Below the pieces are notes generated by a model. That model worked only from the letters and a program-made list of their open reading frames with translations, was not told where the DNA came from and did not search any database. From Desulfosporosinus sp. (lineage in GTDB: Bacteria > Bacillota > Desulfitobacteriia > Desulfitobacteriales > Desulfitobacteriaceae): DNA of 7,171 nt. Position 1 is the stretch's first letter; every line of letters begins with the position of its first letter. A program made the position numbers and the translations under genes. This document shows, piece by piece, positions 1-5,862 of the stretch. The stretch lies in the NCBI GenBank assembly GCA_003132105.1, contig PKWS01000081.1:1-7171 (forward strand). Reading direction: 5' to 3'.

Positions 1-611
1 CCTGTCAGTAATCTCTGACGGATCTCCTCATTTGGAAACTTAAGCAGCCGAAAGAGAAGGTCTGCGTCGAAATGGAGAAGGATAGACCCGTGTTGTAACA
101 GCATCCCTTCTTTCCGTACCTGAGCACTCCCCACAAGTTTACGTCCGTCGACCACTAATTCATACCAAGACGGAGCATCAAAACAAGCGGAAGAGCTAGC
201 TCCATTAAGTCCACTGCACGCAACTATCTCTGCTGGAACCCCCAAAGCCTTTAAACCTTTTAATAAGGCTTGACTAATTCTCAAATAAGATTGTATCACT
301 GTTCCTGAAACATTTGGATCATGCTCGGGTGCAATGATGCTATAAGTCAGTTCGTATTGGTGTAAAACAGCCCTTCCACCCGTTGGACGGCGAACTATCT
401 CGATCCCTTCAGCCAGGCAGGCTTCTTCATTGATCTCTTTATGATAACTCTGGGCATATCCCAAGGAAAGAGTCGTTGGACTCCACCCATAAAACCGAAG
501 CACGGGTTGGGGATCTAGCGTATGAGCCATAGTTAGTAAGAGAGCCTCATCAACCGCCATATTCTCTGCTCCGGAATAAACAGCATAAGGTAAATAACGC
601 CAGGTTGTCAT
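1..611 (-). CDS. lipM: LipM-type octanoyl-ACP:GcvH octanoyltransferase (partial, C-terminus beyond window)
   Basis: I translated this by hand from an ATG at 611-609, which lies two bases after the preceding gene's stop behind a GGGGAG-type ribosome binding site. The first 203 residues are present and the frame runs open off the left edge. The product belongs to the biotin/lipoate ligase fold family. Visible motifs are RRPTGGRAVLH (74-84), followed by ELTYS (87-91), then ACFDAPSWYE (142-151) with Cys143, and GRKLVGSAQVRKEG (156-169) with Lys158, then LLQHGSILL (171-179). The Cys in the ACF..PSWYE context matches the catalytic Cys of Bacillus LipM, which moves octanoate from acyl carrier protein to GcvH through a thioester. 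The RRPTGGRAVLH form also favours LipM over LplA (which has a SGGGAVYHD type) and over LipL. In this operon it would prepare octanoyl-GcvH for sulfur insertion. The enzyme is expected to be cytosolic. The remaining doubt is LipM versus a true lipoate ligase, because the C-terminus is missing. Confidence 0.85.
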   Translation of the reverse strand, partial: MTTWRYLPYAVYSGAENMAVDEALLLTMAHTLDPQPVLRFYGWSPTTLSLGYAQSYHKEINEEACLAEGIEIVRRPTGGRAVLHQYELTYSIIAPEHDPNVSGTVIQSYLRISQALLKGLKALGVPAEIVACSGLNGASSSACFDAPSWYELVVDGRKLVGSAQVRKEGMLLQHGSILLHFDADLLFRLLKFPNEEIRQRLLT

Positions 612-613
612 AC

Positions 614-1585
614 TCATCCCTCTCCCCGCTTGTCCTTTGCTTCCCGGACATAAGCCCATGCGTCTTCAACTTCTTTCGTCGTTAAGGCCAAGGGATAATT
701 GTAAAGTTCTTCTCCAGGAGTTTCGTTATAGTACGGGCGGTTACACCCCGTACAACCGGACGTTTGAAAGGGCTCCCCTCCTCTTTTCTCCTGGAGTTCA
801 TCTACAGAAATCCCGAAGTTTGTTAACTGACCGTCCCTAAATCGAAAGTAATCTGCCCGTGCCAAACCTGTCCGTATCACATCATGGGCAACCTGAACTC
901 GCCGATAATGAGACATCTTTGGTGGTTTTAACCCTTCCATGCGTGTCCCTTTGATCGGTGTGAAAGCAAAAAGTGCAACGTTTATTCCCATATCGTACAT
1001 AGCTTGAAGGCATCGGGCCATTTCTTCTTCACTTTCTCCTAGCCCGACAATCAAGTGCGTAGCCATTTGTCCAGGAAATTTTTTGGCTGACTCGCTTAAT
1101 AATTCAAAGCGTTCCATCCATGATCCATCTTTACTTTGATCATAGATTTCCGAGGTTGCTGCGTCCAAAGCAATGCTGACATGTTCAACGCCAAGATCAA
1201 GAAGTTCTTTGACTTCCTCAAGCGTTCGCGGACCTGCTGAAACGCAAATAGGGAGATGGGTTTTGCTTTTCACGGCTTTGACCCATTCCTTTGTATCCTC
1301 TAAAGCGGCCTTGTCTTGAACGACTTGAAAGCAAATTCGTTGCAATACCGTTTGGGCCTCCGGCTGGACTAATCCCTGAAGAAACGATTCTCCCTGAAAT
1401 TTTGGCCAACTGATCCGAGAAAGGAGGTCAGCACGCGCGCTACTCTCACGGGCTTGCGCACAAAAGGCGCAGTTGAAATGGCAGCGTTCCCCGACCATAA
1501 GATAAGCGGTTGTGGGTAAGGCGTCCACTCTAACCTTTTTTAAACCTAATACTTTTGCAGTACCAATTGAACAGCGAATCATCAT
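614..1585 (-). CDS. Radical SAM protein, biotin-synthase-like; probable LipS1/LipS2-type lipoyl synthase component (C-terminal CxxC form)
   Basis: This is a 323-residue cytosolic radical SAM protein. The SAM-cluster motif CxxxCxxC is at Cys35, Cys39 and Cys42 in GERCHFNCAFCAQ. GLGESEEE (about 181-188) and FTPIKGTRME (about 208-217) resemble the equivalent parts of biotin synthase. A C-terminal CTGCNRPYYNETP block (278-290, Cys278 and Cys281) is a likely auxiliary Fe-S ligand region. It lacks the N-terminal cysteine cluster motif and the RSSY ending of classical LipA. Known family: two biotin-synthase-like proteins, LipS1 and LipS2, together make lipoyl from octanoyl in Thermococcus kodakarensis, and both carry two 4Fe-4S clusters. 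The position between its partner gene and lipM in a gcv operon fits that role; I cannot decide which paralog this is. I chose ATG 1585, which overlaps the upstream stop as ATGA and sits 11 bases after GGAG. A GTG at 1597 would add four residues but falls inside that ribosome binding site. Another radical SAM sulfur-insertion function is possible. Confidence 0.8.
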   Translation of the reverse strand: MMIRCSIGTAKVLGLKKVRVDALPTTAYLMVGERCHFNCAFCAQARESSARADLLSRISWPKFQGESFLQGLVQPEAQTVLQRICFQVVQDKAALEDTKEWVKAVKSKTHLPICVSAGPRTLEEVKELLDLGVEHVSIALDAATSEIYDQSKDGSWMERFELLSESAKKFPGQMATHLIVGLGESEEEMARCLQAMYDMGINVALFAFTPIKGTRMEGLKPPKMSHYRRVQVAHDVIRTGLARADYFRFRDGQLTNFGISVDELQEKRGGEPFQTSGCTGCNRPYYNETPGEELYNYPLALTTKEVEDAWAYVREAKDKRGEG

Positions 1586-2457
1586 AACGCACAACACTCC
1601 TCTCCTCTAATCACACGTAGCCCCAACTCACCCGCTAAACGGCGCGCCCCTGGGGTCGGCATGACGAGTCGATTCAATCCCAAGGCGACCGCCGCCTCAT
1701 CTAAAATCTGACGATATTTTCCCTTCGGTCTCATACATCCCAATGCTAAAGGTATGTCTGGAAACCGCATTCTTGCTTCGGCCAAAAAACGAATAACCTC
1801 TTCCACAGGAAGCGGCTGCTTAAGCGCATAACGGGTCCCAGGCGTCGGAATAAAAACGTTAAAGATCAAACCATCTAACCCTAATTCTTTCAGCGCATCC
1901 AATGCCTTTTCTTCTCCACCCCATTGCCCCCCTCTCAGACCAAGGGTTAAATGTGGCATAACGGGCAACACTTCTCTGAGCGCCTTGTAAACACGACTAT
2001 AATCTTCCAGTCCTCTCTTTAACCCGTAGACCTCCTGAATGGTTTCGGGGTCTGCGACGAAGTCAAAAGAAACGACATTTGCTAAATCTTTCAACTGAAG
2101 AATTTCATCTGCATCCAGTAACCCAACATGAAAGTTCAAACGCACATCTTGTTTAAGCTTGTGCAGGAAATCCAGTTGCTGGCTAAATGGAACCTTACCT
2201 TCTATGGTGCAGCCTCCGCTGATGAGCGCGCTGCGGAAGACATAGTTTGAATTTGGGGATCCTTGGGCTTTAATTTCTGGAACGCTTTTCATTCCCTTAA
2301 GGTAATGCCCTCCACAATGCGCACAGTTAAGTGCACAAGACTGACCAGTAAGAGTAATACTCTCCGTCAAAGTGGGAAAATCAAAAAATATTTCATCCGC
2401 AAAGTTCGCTTGTCGCACTTCCCAAGCATGTTGAACTAACGCGTCTAGTTGTTCCAC
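1582..2457 (-). CDS. Radical SAM protein, biotin-synthase homolog; probable LipS1/LipS2-type lipoyl synthase component (HYLKGM form)
   Basis: This is a 291-residue cytosolic radical SAM protein. The SAM-cluster motif is at Cys41, Cys45 and Cys48 in SCALNCAHCGGHYLKGM. SGGCTIEG (80-87, Cys83), FIPTPGTRY (202-210), LGCMRPKG (239-246, Cys241) and a Cys288-Cys289 pair near the C-terminus follow. The motif spacing and the PTPGTR segment recall biotin synthase, but the protein is shorter than typical BioB and lacks LipA's second N-terminal cysteine motif. Cys83 and Cys241 could bind a second cluster, as known for LipS1/LipS2. The next gene, another biotin-synthase-like radical SAM protein, overlaps by ATGA, so the two are probably made together and act together. 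Upstream lies gcvPB, across a 55-base gap that contains a terminator. The start is GTG at 2457, chosen because a perfect AGGAGG lies seven bases before it. A lipoyl synthase role is inferred from family and context; the choice between LipS1 and LipS2 is unresolved. Confidence 0.8.
   Translation of the reverse strand: MEQLDALVQHAWEVRQANFADEIFFDFPTLTESITLTGQSCALNCAHCGGHYLKGMKSVPEIKAQGSPNSNYVFRSALISGGCTIEGKVPFSQQLDFLHKLKQDVRLNFHVGLLDADEILQLKDLANVVSFDFVADPETIQEVYGLKRGLEDYSRVYKALREVLPVMPHLTLGLRGGQWGGEEKALDALKELGLDGLIFNVFIPTPGTRYALKQPLPVEEVIRFLAEARMRFPDIPLALGCMRPKGKYRQILDEAAVALGLNRLVMPTPGARRLAGELGLRVIRGEECCAL
1597..1607 (-). promoter_or_regulatory. Purine-rich ribosome binding site of the second radical SAM gene
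   Basis: GAGGAGAGGAG lies inside the last codons of the upstream gene, 11 bases before ATG 1585. It argues against the GTG at 1597, which would overlap it. Confidence 0.6.
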
Positions 2458-2464
2458 CTTTTAT

Positions 2465-2470
2465 CCTCCT
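2465..2470 (-). promoter_or_regulatory. Ribosome binding site of the first radical SAM gene
   Basis: AGGAGG lies seven bases before a GTG codon at 2457. It decides for this non-ATG start and lies only six bases downstream of the terminator T-run. Confidence 0.85.
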
Positions 2471-2475
2471 AGTTA

Positions 2476-2500
2476 GAAAAAGCCGCCCTTAACGAGCGGC
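2476..2500 (-). terminator. Intrinsic terminator between gcvPB and the lipoyl genes
   Basis: Read on the minus strand, GCCGCTC (2500-2494) pairs with GGGCGGC (2488-2482) through seven base pairs, one of them G-U, around the five-base loop GTTAA. Five T residues follow at 2481-2477. This is a compact rho-independent terminator. It starts 13 bases after the gcvPB stop codon and ends just before the ribosome binding site of the next gene. No room remains for a separate promoter after it, so the downstream genes depend on read-through or on a promoter inside gcvPB. Confidence 0.8.
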
Positions 2501-2512
2501 ATTTTACTTATT

Positions 2513-3976
2513 CTATGACTCTTTCCGCCAACGCAAATTTGGCTTCCGCGCCGCAGCGACTTCATCAAATCGCGATACTACCGTGGTATGCGGTGCATTC
2601 TTAACGAGATCTGTTTGGCTTCGTGCTTCTTCCTCGATCTGTATTAAGACCTTTGCAAATCCATCGAGGGTTTCCATACTTTCGGTTTCTGTTGGCTCAA
2701 TCATCATAGCCTCTTCAACGATCATTGGGAAATAAATAGTCGGTGGGTGATAGCCATAGTCTAATAAGCGCTTGGCGATATCTAAAGTATGCACCCCCGT
2801 GGCTTTAAGATTTTTTGGGGTAATGACAAACTCATGTTTACACACTCGCTCAAAGGGCAGGAAATAATGTTCTTTGAGAATGCTCATTAAGTAGTTTGCA
2901 TTCAACACAGCATTCTCCGATGCCGCTCTTAACCCTGGACCACCAAGGCTTCGGATATAAGCATAGGCTTTAACAAGAACATTGAAGTTCGCATAAAACG
3001 AACGTACTCGGCCAATGGATAATGGTAAGTTCTCCTCAAGCGCATAAGTCCCATCCTCACGTCGAACTACTACAGGCTTTGGAAGGAAAGGTGCCAGAAA
3101 CTCTTTGACCCCAACTGGGCCAGATCCTGGACCGCCGCCCCCGTGAGGGGTAGAGAACGTCTTGTGTAAATTCAGATGTACAACGTCAAAACCCATGTCT
3201 CCCGGGCGAGTAATACCCATAATCGCATTGGTATTCGCTCCGTCGTAGTACAATAACCCTCCTGCGTCATGGATCAGCTTAGTAATTTCTGAGATATTTT
3301 CTTCGAAGAGTCCCACCGTGTTGGGATTCGTCAGCATTAGTGCGGCCACTTCATCATTGACGACTTTTTTCAGTTCCTCGAGATCAACTCCGCCGCGAGC
3401 ATTGGAAGGAACCACGATGATTTCATAGCCTGCCATCGCCGCGGTGGCAGGATTGGTACCATGGGCTGCATCTGGAACAATCACTTTTGTGCGTTTATGA
3501 TCTCCGCGATGCTGATGATAGGCTCTAATGATTAACATTCCAGTCAGTTCCCCATGTGCACCAGCGGCAGGTTGGAGAGTGAATCCGTCCATTCCCGTCA
3601 ATTCACAGAGATCTTCTTGGAGTTCCGCCATGAGCTGCAAAGCCCCTTGAGTCATGGACTCGGGCTGGTAGGGATGTATTGCAGTAAAGCCAGGTAGACG
3701 AGCCAGCCTTTCATTGACCTTCGGGTTATATTTCATAGTACACGACCCTAGTGGGTAAAACCCACTGTCCAAACCATAATTCAAGGTGGAAAGGCGGGTA
3801 AAGTGACGAACAACATCCACTTCAGAAAGTTCCGGGAGTTGCGGTTCCCGCTGTGTAAGCAATTCTACAGGAATAAGCATTTCAACCGGAACCTCTGGTA
3901 CATCACAAGAAGGTAAGCTAAGCGCAGTTCGTCCGCTGGCACTGAGTTCAAAAATAAGTGGTTCTAATGCTATCAT
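2513..3976 (-). CDS. gcvPB: Glycine dehydrogenase (decarboxylating) subunit 2, P-protein beta
   Basis: This PLP-carrying half of the split P-protein has 487 residues, the normal size for GcvPB. It decarboxylates glycine in the cytosol and passes the methylamine group to the lipoyl arm of GcvH. Typical family blocks are LGSCTMKYNPKVNE (76-89), QPAAGAHGELTGM (135-147), AHGTNPATAAM (171-181), YYDGANTNAI (243-252) and NLHKTFSTPHGGGGPGSGPVG (269-289). Lys272 in the LHKTFS block should form the Schiff base with PLP. The start ATG at 3976 overlaps the gcvPA stop as ATGA, which suggests translational coupling and one-to-one assembly with GcvPA. No residue expected in the family appears missing. The gene is followed 13 bases later by an intrinsic terminator, so the gcv message proper may end here. 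Confidence 0.97.
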   Translation of the reverse strand: MIALEPLIFELSASGRTALSLPSCDVPEVPVEMLIPVELLTQREPQLPELSEVDVVRHFTRLSTLNYGLDSGFYPLGSCTMKYNPKVNERLARLPGFTAIHPYQPESMTQGALQLMAELQEDLCELTGMDGFTLQPAAGAHGELTGMLIIRAYHQHRGDHKRTKVIVPDAAHGTNPATAAMAGYEIIVVPSNARGGVDLEELKKVVNDEVAALMLTNPNTVGLFEENISEITKLIHDAGGLLYYDGANTNAIMGITRPGDMGFDVVHLNLHKTFSTPHGGGGPGSGPVGVKEFLAPFLPKPVVVRREDGTYALEENLPLSIGRVRSFYANFNVLVKAYAYIRSLGGPGLRAASENAVLNANYLMSILKEHYFLPFERVCKHEFVITPKNLKATGVHTLDIAKRLLDYGYHPPTIYFPMIVEEAMMIEPTETESMETLDGFAKVLIQIEEEARSQTDLVKNAPHTTVVSRFDEVAAARKPNLRWRKES

Positions 3977-5313
3977 TGGATTTCCCCCAATCTGGCCACG
4001 AGCCGGTCAATATCTTCTTTACACTTCGTCTCGGTCACACAGAAGAGGAGGTGATGATCGAGCTCCGGGTAGAAGCGAGCAAGATCGAGTCCACCAATAA
4101 TCTGATTTTCCAGGAGCCAAGCATTGACTACCTCCGGTTCAGCCTTGGTCTCAACCACAAATTCATGGAAGAACGGCCCTGAGAAAGCCAAACTCATCTC
4201 CGGAATTTTCTCAATCTCCCGTGCGGCATAATGGGCGTTCTGCAAATTTAAATACGCTAATTCTAAGATCCCTGTCTTCCCTAGTGCACTCAAATGCATA
4301 GTAAAAGCAAGTGCGCAGAGTGCTTCATTGGAGCAAATGTTGGATGTGGCTTTTTCTCGCCGGATATGTTGCTCACGGGCCTGAAGGGTCAACACATATC
4401 CCTTTTTCCCGTTTTTATCGTGGGCTACACCAACAATCCGCCCTGGCATACGCCGGACGAATTTTTCCCGGGTGGCCAAAAATCCCAGATAAGGACCACC
4501 AAAATTCAGAGGGTTACCAAAGGCCTGCCCTTCGCCAACAACAATATCTGCGCCACATTCTCCTGGAGACTTTAGCAACCCCAAAGAGACGGGATTAACT
4601 GCCATGACCAGAAGTGCCCCTTTGGCATGCACAAGCTGTGCGATTTCCTCCGCCTTTTCAACCCTACCAAAGAAATTAGGATTTTGGACAACTACACCTG
4701 CAACGTCCTCTTGTAGCGCCGCTTCAAGAGCGGATAAATCCGCAACCCCATCCTGATAGGGAATTTCAACAAGCTCTACGCCCCGGGGCGGCAGATACGT
4801 CTTCATGACCTCGCGATATTCCGGATGCACCGTTTGTAGGACGAGTACTTTTTCCCGTCGTGTCGCATCACAAGTCATGAGGGCGGCTTCCGCTAGAGCC
4901 GAAGCTCCATCATACATCGAGGCATTGGCCGCATCCATCCCTGTTAACTCACAGACTAAAGTCTGATATTCGTAAATCGCTTGAAGTGTCCCCTGACTAA
5001 TCTCTGGTTGGTACGGCGTATAAGCTGTATAAAATTCAGAACGCAGCAACAATTGGTCCACAAAACTCGGAATGAAATGTTCATAGGCACCGGCTCCGAG
5101 GTAACAACTGTACTCTTCCACCGTTTTATTTTTATTTGCCAACCCTTGGACGTGTTTGACCAATTCCTGCTCCGACATTCCCCCACGAATATTGAGGGAG
5201 CGTTTTAAGCGAATTTCCTTGGGTATATCATCAAAGAGCTCCTCAACAGACTTGACCCCGATACGGGCTAAGAGCCGCTCCTGTTGACTGTCCGTATTCG
5301 GTACAAAATTCAT
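3973..5313 (-). CDS. gcvPA: Glycine dehydrogenase (decarboxylating) subunit 1, P-protein alpha
   Basis: This is the partner subunit of the split P-protein, 446 residues, which matches the usual GcvPA length. The N-terminus (FVPNTDSQQERLLARIGV) is the typical beginning of the family. Other family blocks are LGAGAYEHFIPSFVD (72-86), YTPYQPEISQGTLQ (98-111) and CELTGMDAANASMYDGASAL (121-140). The chain lacks the PLP lysine block, which lies in GcvPB. The start is ATG 5313, one base after the gcvH stop and nine bases after AGGAGG. A longer frame reaching 5355 adds 14 residues that overlap gcvH and do not look like the family. The end overlaps gcvPB by four bases. The split P-protein arrangement is usual in Bacillota, many other bacteria and archaea, whereas Proteobacteria and eukaryotes fuse the halves. 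Confidence 0.96.
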   Translation of the reverse strand: MNFVPNTDSQQERLLARIGVKSVEELFDDIPKEIRLKRSLNIRGGMSEQELVKHVQGLANKNKTVEEYSCYLGAGAYEHFIPSFVDQLLLRSEFYTAYTPYQPEISQGTLQAIYEYQTLVCELTGMDAANASMYDGASALAEAALMTCDATRREKVLVLQTVHPEYREVMKTYLPPRGVELVEIPYQDGVADLSALEAALQEDVAGVVVQNPNFFGRVEKAEEIAQLVHAKGALLVMAVNPVSLGLLKSPGECGADIVVGEGQAFGNPLNFGGPYLGFLATREKFVRRMPGRIVGVAHDKNGKKGYVLTLQAREQHIRREKATSNICSNEALCALAFTMHLSALGKTGILELAYLNLQNAHYAAREIEKIPEMSLAFSGPFFHEFVVETKAEPEVVNAWLLENQIIGGLDLARFYPELDHHLLFCVTETKCKEDIDRLVARLGEIQ

Positions 5314-5314
5314 C

Positions 5315-5701
5315 CTAATTTTCCTCCTCAGCCACAAACGCTTCATATTCGGCAACTGTCATCATTGTTTCCAGCGGGGATAAATCCTCTGCTTCAACTT
5401 TAATTAACCAGCCTTCCCCATAGGGATCACTGTTCAGCAAATCTGGTGAATCCAAGACTAGCGTATTCACTTCAACAACTTTTCCACTGATTGAAGCCGT
5501 AATATCAGACACTGCTTTCACAGATTCCACCGTACCATAGGATTTTCCGGCTGTCACAGTCGTGCCTTCATCAGGAAGCTCAACGAATACAACATCCCCG
5601 AGGCTTTCTTGGGCATGATTAGTAATCCCAAACGTTACAATGTTTCCACTCACCCTTGCATACTCATGGACTTTGTTGTACTTCAATTCTACTGGATTCA
5701 T
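5315..5701 (-). CDS. gcvH: Glycine cleavage system H protein (lipoyl carrier)
   Basis: This 128-residue lipoyl-domain protein shuttles the aminomethyl group from the P-protein to the T-protein and is reoxidised by dihydrolipoyl dehydrogenase. The lipoylation block GTVESVKAVSD (56-66) places the modified lysine at Lys62. Other H-protein marks are GITNHAQESLGDVVFVELP (25-43), NSDPYGEGWLIKV (89-101) and the VAEYEAFV tail. Length and blocks are typical. The start is ATG 5701, eight bases after AGGAGG at 5710-5715. It follows gcvT across a spacer with two long inverted repeats. It is the likely substrate of the lipM product and of the two radical SAM proteins encoded downstream, which would octanoylate Lys62 and then add sulfur. 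Confidence 0.97.
   Translation of the reverse strand: MNPVELKYNKVHEYARVSGNIVTFGITNHAQESLGDVVFVELPDEGTTVTAGKSYGTVESVKAVSDITASISGKVVEVNTLVLDSPDLLNSDPYGEGWLIKVEAEDLSPLETMMTVAEYEAFVAEEEN
5323..5328 (-). promoter_or_regulatory. Ribosome binding site of gcvPA
   Basis: AGGAGG lies within the last gcvH codons, nine bases before ATG 5313. It fixes the gcvPA start there rather than at the longer frame. Confidence 0.85.
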
Positions 5702-5771
5702 GTGATCATCCTCCTAATATTTTTGTTATCTTGCCCAAGTAATGACGATTACCCTCTTTGTATAGGAAACT

Positions 5772-5805
5772 TGCTTATGATGGAGTGTCCACTTCATTAT
5801 AAGTA
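5772..5805. repeat. Long dyad in the gcvT-gcvH spacer (asymmetric between strands as RNA)
   Basis: The arms 5772-5787 and 5790-5805 are inverted around a two-base centre. Read as plus-strand RNA, all 16 positions pair if three G-U pairs are allowed. Read as minus-strand RNA, which is the operon transcript, those three positions become A-C mismatches. No T-run follows on either side. It may be a protein-binding DNA dyad or an RNA structure; I do not recognise the family. Confidence 0.6.
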
Positions 5806-5822
5806 TAGCTGAACTTATGCAG

Positions 5823-5862
5823 GGGCTTAGCGCCACTTATCAGTCTTAGTGGCGCTTAGCCC
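5823..5862. repeat. Strong inverted repeat overlapping the gcvT stop codon
   Basis: The 15-base arms 5823-5837 and 5848-5862 are complementary at 14 of 15 positions, with a ten-base loop. The right arm covers the last gcvT codons and the first base of its TAA stop. There is no T-run on the minus strand after the stem, so it is not a standard intrinsic terminator. It could act as an mRNA stabilising or processing hairpin that sets the gcvT-to-gcvH ratio, which is inference. Confidence 0.7.

Noticed and set aside
614..2457. Biotin synthase genes
   Set aside because: Although both proteins resemble BioB, no other biotin gene is present, their C-terminal cysteine blocks differ, and the neighbours point to lipoate.
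4294..4598. Two overlapping plus-strand frames opposite gcvPA
   Set aside because: Both are shadows of a well-conserved minus-strand gene and show no recognisable motif or start signal.
5314..5355. 14-residue N-terminal extension of gcvPA
   Set aside because: It overlaps gcvH coding sequence, has no family-like residues, and lies upstream of the AGGAGG that serves ATG 5313.
5796..5801. TATAAT on the minus strand as a -10 for a separate gcvH promoter
   Set aside because: The hexamer is perfect, but it is part of the inverted repeat and the best -35 at 17 bases (CCTGCA) matches poorly.
5609..5812. Plus-strand frame of 67 codons over the gcvH start and spacer
   Set aside because: It lies mostly opposite gcvH, has no ribosome binding site, and its translation looks random. 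The inverted repeat there explains the structure better.
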